Shown here piece after piece: positions 25,601 through 36,021 of a stretch of DNA of 64,000 nt (its first letter is position 1; each line of letters starts with the position of its first letter). A model generated the notes under the pieces. That model did not search any database and had not been told where the DNA came from. It saw only the letters and a program-made list of their open reading frames with translations. A program made the position numbers and the translations under genes. Source of the DNA: Rhipicephalus microplus (taxonomy: Eukaryota > Arthropoda > Arachnida > Ixodida > Ixodidae); NCBI RefSeq assembly GCF_043290135.1, contig NC_134702.1:193844491-193908490 (forward strand), given 5' to 3'.

Positions 25601-27635
25601 GAGAGCAGGACGAAGGAAGGAGAAAAAGCGAACGGTGAGGGAAGGAGCAGCGAAGAACTGCACCTACACTTTCTTATCGACAAGAGCACGCCTATCTTGT
25701 ACCCAGGCGCCTTCGGCAGTATACCCTAGCTCTCAGAGACGCCATAATTAGTTTGGAATTGCCAAGGCACACCTTGCTACCATGGCATGCAGTGGCTCTG
25801 GGAGTTTAAAATGCCAAAAAGCGCCTGTGCACCCTGCGCCCACTTATGAAATGTCATCTGGGCACCGCTGCGCTGTCATCTGATGCGACAGTCAGTGCAA
25901 AAGGAAGAGATTGCTGAGCCCCACCTGTGAAGTTCACAGAGCATCGCAGGAATCCTGGGTGCGGTGTTGTGCGATTGCACAAATTTCTGGCCCCAACGAA
26001 AAATACTGAGCTCGGCCGCCCTATAATATATAATCGCAATCAGAAGGAAAAACTACGAGCCCAGTGAAGTGTACGAGTAAGTACAACGAGTAAGTACACT
26101 TATTGCGTTTATTCAAGTACGACTCCAGCTGTTCCACTTTAAAGCAGCGATTTGAGTGGAGTACGCCTGTGTTATGCGGCAAAAAATATTCCCGTGACCT
26201 TTTGGAGGCCGCATAATAATAACAATAAGATATATGTATTACGACATACTCGTGGATTCACGCGCCGCGCATGTATAGTAAAACTGAAACGGCCTACTAT
26301 CGCGATGAATAGATATGTGAATGGCGCGAAAAGCATGCCTTTCGACTCGGTCCAACTGCGACATGCCTTGACTGTCACTAGGTGATTCTACACGTGCCTT
26401 TCACCGGCGTCACCATAGCATCTTAAAATCTTGTTCTGGCTGGCACTTTTGCACCACGTGTGTGTTCCCAGTGCTCGGCACAATTGATAAACACTTGTGG
26501 CGCATGAGCGTAAGTTAGAGCCAGATTCTAGCGCTACGTTGACGCCTGCTTACAGCACGAATTCTGCCTTGTCACAGCCAAGGCACACCACATTTCACGC
26601 TGTTCGCGTTTCTTTCGGTCGGATAACACATACCTGATGAAGTTGCTTCTGCAGTCTGCAATGCACGTGCTTGAGGCATTCCGGACTGTCGAGAAAGGTC
26701 TCCTCGACTTTTCACACGAAATCGGCATATAATTCCAGCACAACAACAGCGCAAAACATGATTAAAGCCGCACTCGTGTTGTGAAGTTTCGCGTTTGATT
26801 TGCAGAGCGTCTGCTCACGTGGCAGTTGACGGTGTTGCTTTGCCACGCTTGCAACAGATGACGCCACACGCTTTTCGATAGGGCAGCAAGCACTGAGCTC
26901 GCTTTGTTCTGGTGTATACTGTCTCGCATCACATACTCCGGTTGCTAGGGGCGAGGATACGCACTCGTGCGCACAGCTGTTGCTAAGGAAGAGGGAGTAT
27001 ATAACTGCCGGCGCGTGGGCACTGTGGACAATATCGGACGCCTGACATAGCGGGACTAAGAAACGCACCACTAAGAAAACTAGCAGATGCTGCGTCAATA
27101 CACCCCACATGAGCCGCTGTTCAGAGGGCCTTTTCCACTGTGCATGTACAACCCTTCCAATATACATGCTGGAAAAACGGGGAAAAGTGCTGCTAGAGTT
27201 CATAATGAAAATGCCTTTTTCCTAACAATTTGCCCCAGGCCTGAAATCAACATTACCTTGACGACTATTTCCTTCAAATTTTTTACGCGCAGATACAAAC
27301 AGAAGGATAAGTGTGTAACTGTTTTCTTCTAAAAGAGCGTTAGCTACGGAAAGCAGATCCCCGAAAGTTAGCAGTATGACGGTTACATAATAATTTTCTG
27401 CCTTCAGCCGAATTCGTCAGCCTGTTTCTTTATCGGGGTGATATGTGGGCACTTTTTATGTCGTTATAAGAAGGCATAGGCGTATTCGTCTAAGATTTTT
27501 TTTTACGTTATGTGACCTCAGTGAACGCTATCAAATGTGATTGTCATTGCGCCAGTACAGTACATTTAATTCTATCGCATTCACCGCCTCGACGAAATTA
27601 TTGCAGGCACACAAAAAGTCCTACAAGATAATTTC
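25601..27635. other. Unassigned sequence, no gene recognised
   Basis: Open frames of 60-163 codons occur on both strands, but none shows a domain, signal peptide or zinc pattern I can support. Confidence 0.5.
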
Positions 27636-27975
27636 GCTGTCCAGTAACACTTTTCGCGTAAAGGCTTTCACCGCTGCCGTGGCCTAGTGGATAGGGTGTC
27701 TGCCTCGGCAACGGAAGGTAGGTGGTTCGAATCCTGCCGCTGGTTACCCACCGGTTAATAGGGAAAGGTGTCCCCCCGACCCGGCGCCCAGTTGTTTACG
27801 GGGTGCGTGAACGCCTGGGGAGAGATCCTGCCGGCACATCCTTGGTCTGCTGGCTTATCTAATTTGAACACTAACCCAAATGGGCGGTTACTCTGTCGGC
27901 CATGTGCTGTCCATATGAAGTGCGTGGTGATTCACGCCTCTGACTCCCACATCCAGATCCTCCCTTTTTTATAGT
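27636..27975 (+). mobile_element. tRNA-derived SINE (family B), copy 1
   Basis: The tRNA-like head has box A TGGCCTAGTGG (27680-27690) and a perfect box B GGTTCGAATCC (27724-27734). The body (CCCCCCGACCCGGCGCCC, CGTGAACGCCTGGGGAG) and a T-run near 27963 match the copy at 50428-50762. Similarity also extends upstream of the tRNA head (CTGTCCAG), so the 5' end lies 30 bp or more before it. It could be mistaken for a tRNA gene, but the long shared body marks a SINE. Confidence 0.8.
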
Positions 27976-28224
27976 ATAGAGACGCAACGAAAACTTTACT
28001 GCGACTGCTAAAGTGAATATGGTTGAAATCACGTTAAAACGGAGCAGAATGAGACGCGGCGTGAATAGCGCGGTGCAAAAGTGCCGCCTCAAATGCGTCA
28101 TGTGGTGTTCTGCGCGTATGTATTGCATTGTATGTGTGTTCCATTTATTGTTATGTATAACTTCGAGTTGCTGCTCACAATAATACCGAGAAATTATCTC
28201 GAGACCTGTACGGTACTTCTTTTT

Positions 28225-28313
28225 TGCAAATAATTGTTTGTACCTCCACCCTGTAACGGCCCACTTCTGGGCTAACAGTATAAATTAATGAATGAATGAA
28301 TGAATGAATGAAA
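28225..28313 (+). mobile_element. 3' end of a CR1-like LINE with (GAAT)n tail
   Basis: CCCACTTCTGGGCTAACAGTAT resembles the 3' UTR of the LINE ending at 18560 (CCATGTTGGGGCTAGCAGTAT) and is followed by a TGAATGAATGAATG tail (about 28287-28311), typical of such elements. Only the last ~90 bp remain. Confidence 0.6.
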
Positions 28314-28595
28314 TACCGCCAATGTGGCTTATGCGACCTATTTTGCTAGTACAAAGAGTAATTTTCTTTGTTTCTTCATCACCGCTATAGCTGCTGCTGG
28401 TTGTCCTTCTTTTCATGTCTAAATGTTCATTGATCGCACTATTCATCCGGGAACAACTACGCGGTTATGTCAGTACACTCGTGACCCATCGAAAAAACGC
28501 AAAATTTTTCTCGCCCAAATTTGAAAACCAATACATGAAGCTACCTGAATGTAAGGGGGAAAACGCAACAATTTATTTGATTAGTTTATATTACA

Positions 28596-28766
28596 GACAA
28601 AACCTTCATTATTGTAACTACGCCTACTGCAGGACAAGGGCTCTCCCATGTCCCGCTAGTCAGCTCGGTCCTGTGTGCACTGCTATTGCTTTATACCCAG
28701 AAGCTTCTTTATCACATCTGGCCCCTTAACTTCCTCTCACGTGCAACCCCCTGCCCTAGGTTAGAT
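28596..28766 (-). mobile_element. 3' fragment of an RTE-type LINE
   Basis: CTACTGCAGGACAAGGGCTC and CAGCTCGGTCCTGTG match the 3' end of the RTE fragment at 55844-56607 (CCACTGCAGGACAAAGGCCT). Strongly diverged, non-coding remnant on the minus strand. Confidence 0.6.
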
Positions 28767-28923
28767 ACTGCGCCCCAGAAATTACTTTATTTAGTGCACA
28801 GAGCCAATGTGGATTTTTTGAAAATTAAGGCATGTGACAGGGTCAGAACGTGGCAAAAAGTTCTCTAACTTCCCCAGAGAGTCTTCTATTAGCTCACCCT
28901 TTCAATATATAATATATATATTG

Positions 28924-29094
28924 TAGTGGTGAGTTCGCACGGCAATGGCCAGTAGGACCATCTTTCAGTGCGAAGCGTGAGGGTGTGCACGATCTGTAGA
29001 CACTCGACTGTTCGAGTAATTTTGTCCGTACCGGATGTCTGCCCACTACCTTGTAAAATATTGTAATATACCTTCCGTGCAATTTAATAAATTC
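28924..29094 (+). repeat. Possible solo LTR
   Basis: Begins TGTAGTGGTGAGTTCGC next to an AT dinucleotide run, ends near an AATAAATTCC polyadenylation-like signal, and has LTR-like size (about 170 bp). No partner LTR or target duplication is visible, so this is tentative. Confidence 0.3.
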
Positions 29095-29096
29095 CA

Positions 29097-29137
29097 AGCA
29101 TTTTTAGTGAACTTCGGCGACTTTTAGCGAATCTATA

Positions 29138-29204
<67 letters not shown>

Positions 29205-30570
29205 CAATCTATCTATCTATCTATCTAGCCACCTACGACGTTTAGCTCTCCTGGCCGTTTCGTTAATGGCATTGATACCAAACTTGATATGGCAACAAGT
29301 TTTTGTATGAAGAACACATTGGACTAGTCATAACATAAAAATCATGATGTGTATGTCATCATTTACAATTCGTGGTCCAGCAGCTTTTGCTTTTCGTTCA
29401 CATGGCATGATTTCAAAACTGGTATGGTGTAGCATCATTGCGTGGAGAACACAAGCGACAGACCCTAACACGAAAATCATGACCCGCGTGTCATGTAACA
29501 ACATGACTACATGCCAAGCTCATGATGCTCTCGCGGCCGTTTCGCTAGCACCACATATACCAAATTTGTATTACGGGACGTGCAAGAATGACGACGGTAT
29601 GATACTGGTGCAAACATGATAAACATAACATGCATATCATGTGACAACATGATTACATGCTAAGCCCAGGATGCGCTCGCGGCCGTTTCGTTAGCCTCAC
29701 ATGAACCAAACTCGGTACTGCGTGACGTAAACGACGACATAGGTAAATGACACAACCGAACATGATAATTACGACATACGTGTCGTGTAAAAGATCACTA
29801 CTTGTCACGCTCATAGTGCGCTCACGGCCGTTTCTCTAGCTTCACATATATCAATTTTTTTGGTGTTACGTGACGCCAAGGAATGAAGAAGGTATGTTAC
29901 TGGCTCAATTATGATACTCATGAAATGAGTATCATATGAGAACATGATTACGTGGCACAGTAAAGACGCCAATACATTACGAAGTGACGCCGTGCACGTT
30001 TTCACTGGTGTTCAATTGGTCGCGTCATGCTGGCGTTGCCACGCCAGGTGCAGGTCCTGCCATATACTCGCAGGCGCGTGCCGCGCTGTGTTTCTTTGCC
30101 GCATGCACGTTTAAGTGCGTCCGGCGTCCCTCCATCACGAAAAGAGGAAGCGCATTGCATTGAAATGTAGCATGTCGCATCTCGCGCCAGTTGCCGCCGG
30201 ACCGCCCCGACGGACGCTGGTCGCGCCTGGCGTCAGACTAGAGAGTGCTCGCGTTTTGCTAAGGTTGTGTCGCTGTGCCCAACGTGCGCGTGCGTGAGCG
30301 CTATAGTATAACTTGGAGTATATTGGGCCCTTCGTAATGCGCTCGCGGCCGTTTTGCTAGTTCCACATATACCAAATTCGGTATCGCCTGACGTAAATAG
30401 ACGACGAAGGTCAATGACACGTCCAAAGAGGACACTGATTATATAGAAGTTATGCACGGCATAACTTACTTAAGCCTCATAATGTCCTTCTGATTTTAAG
30501 GGGACACATCAACGTTCCTCATTCCTGCTTCGCATATTTTCGATTCCTACAGAGCGTGGGATCTGCCAAT
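29097..30570 (+). mobile_element. Microsatellite/145-bp-core element, copy 3
   Basis: In order: a short left segment (AGCATTTTTAGTGAACTTCGG), a (CTAT)n tract (29139-29226), the conserved CTAGCCACCTAC flank, core units of about 145 bp marked by GCGGCCGTTTCG (near 29263, 29533, 29680, 29825 and 30341), and the right end CGTGGGATCTGCCAAT at 30570. A GC-rich stretch of about 380 bp (29955-30335) interrupts the core. The left hairpin is damaged here. No coding capacity. It is the inverted counterpart of the copy at 12049-13543. Confidence 0.65.
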
Positions 30571-30639
30571 TTTTTTGTTTAGGATTGTTCGGACGTAAAA
30601 GCATATGTCATTTGACGTATGCATGTAGAAAGTAGTGGC

Positions 30640-30850
30640 CAGATACAGCACCAGGGTGGCCAATCCTTTCTGGTGAGGAAGTCTGTTCCTGGTGGTGGTT
30701 ACCGGTGAGGCCGCACCCCAGGCCTCTTAGTGCAGTTCCATCACCACGCGGGTTTTTTTAAAAATCCGGTTGGGAACTGCACGGCACCGGGATTTGAACC
30801 ACGGACCTTTTTCATGCAAGGCGGATGCTCTAACCACTACGCCATCGCCG
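30640..30850 (-). mobile_element. tRNA-derived SINE (family D)
   Basis: On the minus strand, the head starting at 30850 has box A TGGCGTAGTGGTTAGAG, an anticodon-loop-like CTTGCAT and box B GTGGTTCAAATCCCGG, followed by about 130 bp of unrelated body. The head could be read as an Ala-type tRNA, but the long body and abrupt junction with the RTE element argue for a SINE. Single copy in the window. Confidence 0.65.
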
Positions 30851-33290
30851 TAAGGTAAAAACACAGTATACTATACTGATGGGAGACTTTAATGCAAAGG
30901 TAGGGAAGAAGCAGGCGGGAGACGAGGCCGTAGAAGGTTATGGCATCGGTACTAGAAACGCCAGAGAAGAGCTACTAGTAAAATTCGCAGAACGCAATAA
31001 GTTACGGATTTTGAATACCTTCTACCGAAAACGAGGAAACCGCAAGTGGACATAGAGGAGCCTTAATGGCGAAAATAAGAACGAAATAGACTTTATAATG
31101 AGTGCACATCGGGTCATCGTGCAGGATGTGGAAGTGGTTGGCAAGGTACGATGCAGTGACCATAGAACTGTACGGTCTCGAATTCGCCTTGACTTGAGGA
31201 AGGAATGGCAGAAAATGTTACGCAAGAAGCCACTCAATGAGCTAGCATGCACTAAGAGGGAAAATACAGGAACTCAGAGTCTCGCTTCAGAACAGGTACT
31301 CGGCTCTTAGTGAGGAAACAAAATTAAGCGCAGATACAATGAATGATAATCTGACGAGTATCATTATGGAGTGTGCAGTGGAAGTTGTAGCCAGGGTAGT
31401 TAGACAGGACCCTGGCAAGCTTTCCGAGAAAACGAAGAATCGCATTAAGAAGCGTCAAATCATGAAAGTCTCAAGTACAACAGACAAAATAGAACTGGCA
31501 GAGCTTTCGAAGTTGATTATTAGGCGTAAGGTATTCGATGTAAGAAGGTATAACATGGAGAGAATTGAACATGCTCTGAAAAACGGAGAAAGCGTCAAAA
31601 CAGAGAAGAGGAAACTTGGGATAGGCAAAAATCGAATGTATGCACTAAGGGACAAAGAAGGAAAATAACTACCAGTCTAGATAGAATAGTTAAAATAGCG
31701 GAGGAGTTCTACAGAGATCTGTACAGTAGCCGGGACAACCACGACTTTAATACTATAAGAACTAGCAGTAACCCAGATGACACCCCACCAGTAATGATAG
31801 AAGAAGTCAGAAAAGCTTTAAAGAGCATGCAAAGAGGCAAAGCTGTGGGTGAGGATCAGGTAACATCAGATCTGCCAAAAGGAGGAGGACAGATTGTGTT
31901 AGAAAAACTAACCACCCTGTTTACGAGGTGTCTCCTGACGGGAAGAGTGCCAGAGTCTTGGAAGAACGCTAACATCATCTTAATACATAAGAAAGGCGAT
32001 GACAAGGACTTGAAGAATTATGGCCCGATCAGCTCGCTCTTTGTAGTATACAAGCTATTTACAAAGGTTATTGCTAAGAAAGTAAAGTAAAAATTACATT
32101 CAACCAACCAAATGAACAAGCAGGATTTCGAACAGGCTACTCAACAATCGACCACATTCATACTATCAATCAAGTAATAGAGAAATGCTCAGAGTATAAC
32201 CAACCACTATACATAGCCTTCAGAGATTACAAGAAAGCGTTTGATTCAGTAGAAATATCAGCCATCATGCAGACACTGCGGAATGAGGGTGTCGATGAAG
32301 CATATATAAACATCCTGGAAGAAATCTACAGGGGATCAACTGCTACCATAGTGCTTCATATAGAAAGCAACAGAATACCAATCAAGAAGGGTGTAAGGCA
32401 GGGGGACAGAATCTCTCTAATGCTGTTTACCGCGTGCTTACAGGAGGTTTTCGGAAGCCTAGAATGGGAACAGTTAGGGATAAGAGTTAATGAAGAGTAC
32501 CTTAGTAACCTGCGCTTCGCCGATGACATTGCATTGCTTAGAGACTCAGGGGGCGAATGGCAACTCATCATTACGGAGTTAGACAAGGAGAGCAGAAAGA
32601 TGGGTCTTAAAATTAACCTGCAGAAAACGAAAGTAATATACACCAACCTCGGAAGAGAGCAGCGCTTCGAGATAGGTAATAGTACACTTCAAGTTGTAAA
32701 AGACTATGTCTACTTAGGGCAGGTAATAACCGTGGAGCCTAACCACGAGACTGAAGTAACTAGAAGAATAAGAATGGGGTGGAGCACATTTTGCAAGCAC
32801 TCTCAAATTATGACAGGTAGATTGCTACTATCCCTCAAGAGGATGGTATAAAACAGCTGTATCTTGCCGGTACTTAGCTACGGAGCAGAAACCTGGAGAC
32901 TTACAAAGAAGTTTCAGCTTAAATGAGGAGGACGCAGAGAGCAATGGAAAGAAAAATGGTAGGTGTAACCTTAAGAGTCAAGAAGAGAGCAGAGTGGATT
33001 AGGGAACAAACGGGGGCTAAGTATATCATAGCTGATATCAAGAAGAAGAAATGGACATGAGCCGGCCATGTAGCACGTGGACAGGATAACCGCTGGTGAT
33101 TAAGGGTAACTAACTGGATTTCCAGAGAAGGCAAGCGGGTTAGGGGGGAAAAAGGTTAGGTGGGCCGATGAGATTAAGAAGTTTGCGGGTATAAGTTGGC
33201 AGCAAAAGCACAGGACCGGGATAACTGGCGGAACATGGGAGAGGCCTTTGTTCTGCAGTGGACGTAGCCAGGCTGATGATTTTGATGAAA
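30851..33290 (+). mobile_element. 5'-truncated RTE-type LINE
   Basis: Begins inside the endonuclease domain immediately after a SINE and runs through reverse transcriptase to a 3' end with GATGATTTTGATGA at about 33280. A second, shorter copy lies at 55844-56607. Lacks the N-terminal endonuclease and is broken by several stops and frameshifts. RTE/BovB-type classification comes from motifs and the short TGA-rich 3' tail. Confidence 0.85.
30870..32851 (+). pseudogene. RTE endonuclease-reverse transcriptase remnant
   Basis: The endonuclease part shows MGDFNAKVG (about 30880), NEIDFIMSAHR (about 31085) and a CSDHRTVRSR equivalent of the SDH motif. A spacer follows (31339-31668). The RT N-terminal half (31794-32090) shows GKAVGEDQV and RVPESWKNANIILIHKKGD and is cut by a TAA. 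A frameshift leads to the RT core (about 32104-32851) with NEQAGFRTGYST, DYKKAFDSV, GVRQGD and FADD (intact). Reading continues past the stop at 32849 as CILPVLSYGAETW with further frame breaks. Role: nicking and target-primed reverse transcription. Not functional as it stands. Confidence 0.85.
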
Positions 33291-33984
33291 AGCATATGTC
33301 ATAGAGAGCTTTCTCGCTGGTCTTCCTCGTACTTATTGCTGTTGAGAACAGGACTCACTTCATTTCCGCAGCCTCGAGGTTGATCCAGGTTCTCAAGGAA
33401 GATCATGAGAAGCGCATGAAGAAAATCAAGCCATCCACAAACCCGTCTGGTGGTCGAAGTGTAATTGAATTGCTGAAATTCCGGAATGTAAAAAAAAGAC
33501 ACGCCCTAGAACATCCGAAGCTAATTTTACAGCTTCTCGTGGCCTCACAAAGTCCGGCCAATGAACTTGAAAACAACCAAGCGCAAGTGCAGTTCTGCAT
33601 CAAAACTGCGAAAAGGCGCGAAGATGCTGCGTCAACACATATGTAGCCTCCCATCGTTTAATAATCGAAAGTGCAAGCGTTCAAAAGAAGAAACATTAAC
33701 ACAAAAAAAGACCAGTGGTGTTTGTCTGCAAGAATTATTAGAGTTATCTCGGATTAAAGGCAAATAGTGCAAAACCTCGGCTCCAGGGAACTTCACTAGA
33801 GCCGAAAAAAGAAATATCAGGTGCTTCTGCAGCCGAAGTTGGAGAGATAAAACCGTTTTCATCAATGTCTCGTTTGGCCCCACGCATCATCTCGTTTTTA
33901 CCCACAGGTTGGTGCAAAATGAGACATCTGGTGCATTTTACAGCGAAAGCTGTTCTTGTTCTTGTTATTCTATTAATCGTGGCA
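33291..33984. other. Unassigned sequence
   Basis: Short frames with K/R-rich composition but no recognisable domain. Confidence 0.5.
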
Positions 33985-34366
33985 CATACCACTATGGGGG
34001 ATAAGCCAAGAGTCGAGTGGTTTTAAAAATTATTATCTGATCACAACTCGGGTTACGCGCAGTTGTCCTCCGCCAGCGCAGGCGTCCGAAACCGCATTGC
34101 GCGAAATTAGAAAAAAAAAACAAGCACCAATGGCCAAGTGGGGATTGAATTCGGTTACGCCGCGGGCCAACCAAGTACTGTACCACGGAGCGATGCCGAT
34201 GCTTGGGACTTCTTGGCAATCTTGCGTTGGGCACGCTAGATATCGGGAAAACAATCGCGTTATTACGACTTATAAATCGTTTAAAACAGTGAAAGAACAA
34301 GCAGTCGTCGCACGAGACGAATAGCGTAACAAGTGGGCCGTCCAAAGATCGAACTCATTACAAGAG
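33985..34366 (-). mobile_element. SINE-like family C, tRNA-like segment internal, copy 1
   Basis: On the minus strand, the segment TCCGTGGTACAGTACTTGG with CGAATTCAATCCCC looks like boxes A and B. It lies in the middle of a longer unit that also matches the copy at 52236-52620, on both sides: upstream (TTACGCTATTCGTC) and downstream (TTTCGCGCAATGCGG, GACAACTGCGCGTAACCC). This differs from ordinary SINEs, where the tRNA part forms the 5' end. Confidence 0.6.
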
Positions 34367-35587
34367 ATTGTATTTGTTAAGCTCTTAACTGTGGCACATA
34401 TCCACTTCAGCCATAATTTCTTATTGCCGTCAGGAACTGCATGAACAAATGGCACAAGCTTTCGAGCAAATGTTTAGAGAATACCACGCTTCTCAAAAGA
34501 AGGACAACAAAATAGCATAGCGAATGCCGCCCTAGCTACTACTCATGAAATTCATTATTAATGCCCTAGCGGATATCAAGCAAGTGTCCTTGCAGCAGTT
34601 ACCCAATAAGTCTTTTGAAAAACCTCTGAAAAGGCCACTATTCTAGTTTTCGCTAAGACTACGCTGCGCCTTCCGCGCAGGCTTAGCGTTTTCTTTTTAT
34701 TTCATTTTTATTTAGGCGTTTGCACTGTAGCAACGCCATTAATCAGTGCAGCAAATACCTTGCACCAAAGCAATTAGCTGCTTTGTTGCTTTGTGTTAGC
34801 GAACGAAATAAAGGAATATTGATTGTTTGAAATGTTTTTAGCGTTTTGCAACACTTTACCCTCATATGTGAATTTTCTTCATAGCTATTATGGCGCCACA
34901 TTATGATGACAGTCCTAACTCAGCTACGCTGTTACTAGTTACAATATCATCAAAAGTGACTGAAACTATCCAGCTACAGTTTACTTCAAGCATTCGTTCC
35001 TCCAAGAACGTGGGAACTATTTTTTCATGTTTGAAGATGTGGCTTTGTTAGTATCTTGGAGGCTATAGAGTTATTATAAAACTGTCAGCAACTTCTTCAA
35101 AGTTTAATTTTTCAATTATTACCACTGAAAGGCGTATTCACTTTATAATAATTGATTTGCATTGTTCTCTTCAACAAACCTGCGATAGGGGTTCCGGTGG
35201 TAAGCATAATTGTCGGTAGCGGTGACAGGAATTACAAGCTTGGAGTATACGGGTGGTTGACAAAATGACAAACAATGAACATTTCGCTTTTTTACACTTA
35301 GGCATGCACGAAATAGGTGGACTACGAAAGGCGAGAAGACAGCTAGGGGTGAACTCACAACTAAGTTTAATAAATGAGTATACAAATATATATGCCGCGG
35401 TTGCTCACGAGCACATTTGCATAAAAAAGAAACAAGTAATAAACAAAAAAATAAAAAACAAACGATAAGACTTTGTGACAGTCTTTTTTTTTACACAAGG
35501 CTACAACGTGCAGCAAAATGGACAAATGAAGTGTGGCTCAATTAGGTGAACTTGCAAGGAGTTAACCTCTCTTAGGCGGGAAGACAC
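34367..35587. other. Mostly unassigned AT-rich sequence
   Basis: Contains the hairpin at 34653-34690 and, at 35316-35370, a diverged arm of the inverted-repeat family at 20332-20632. No gene recognised. Confidence 0.5.
34653..34690. other. 38-bp imperfect palindrome
   Basis: CGCTAAG...CTTAGCG encloses CTGCGC-CTTCC-GCGCAG, giving a stable stem-loop followed by a T-rich stretch. It could be a foldback remnant or structured RNA; there is no supporting context. Confidence 0.5.
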
Positions 35588-35623
35588 ACACACCTACACA
35601 CACACACACACACACACACACAC

Positions 35624-35694
<71 letters not shown>

Positions 35695-35764
35695 AGTAGA
35701 TTCTCCGTGAGCGGTCACAACGTGGTTTATTTCGACGTTTCGGCCTGGAGTCTGGCCTTCCTCA

Positions 35765-35832
<68 letters not shown>
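35588..35832. repeat. (AC)n-(TA)n tracts flanking a Penelope-like 3' remnant
   Basis: (AC)n at about 35588-35623, (TA)n at 35625-35690 and a second (TA)n at 35767-35830. The 76 bp between them contain TTCGACGTTTCGGCCTGGAG and CCTTCCTCAGGAT, a motif combination (read in reverse, GAGGAAGGCC...CGAAACGTCG) that I associate with Penelope-like elements. The dinucleotide tracts are certain; the Penelope assignment is tentative. Confidence 0.7.
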
Positions 35833-35835
<3 letters not shown>

Positions 35836-35836
<1 letters not shown>

Positions 35837-35984
35837 GTAAACGCAAGATTTAGCGTCGGTACAGAAGCAGCAAGAGCAGGCCTAGTATACCGGCAGCGTC
35901 GCAGCAGCAACCAGGCAGCTTTAGCTCGCGCCTCGCGCCAACGTGTTGATGTCGCTACAGTAGTGGGCAGTCCTCTTCACTACA
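35836..35984 (-). repeat. 3' LTR of the truncated gypsy
   Basis: Bounded by TGTAGTG at the polypurine side and TTTACA at the outer side (TG...CA), abutting a (TA)n tract. The 5' LTR is absent, so the boundary rests on the polypurine tract and TG...CA rule. Confidence 0.6.
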
Positions 35985-36021
35985 TTTCGTCCCCCGTCGG
36001 AAAAGGAGCCATCCTGGCGAC

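Noticed and set aside
26712..27203. 163-codon minus-strand frame
   Set aside because: No domain, no repeat partner, Ser/Cys-rich composition and overlap with other frames; not supported as a gene.
30784..30850. Possible Ala-type tRNA gene on the minus strand
   Set aside because: Fused to a SINE body without its own terminator; acceptor stem does not pair well.
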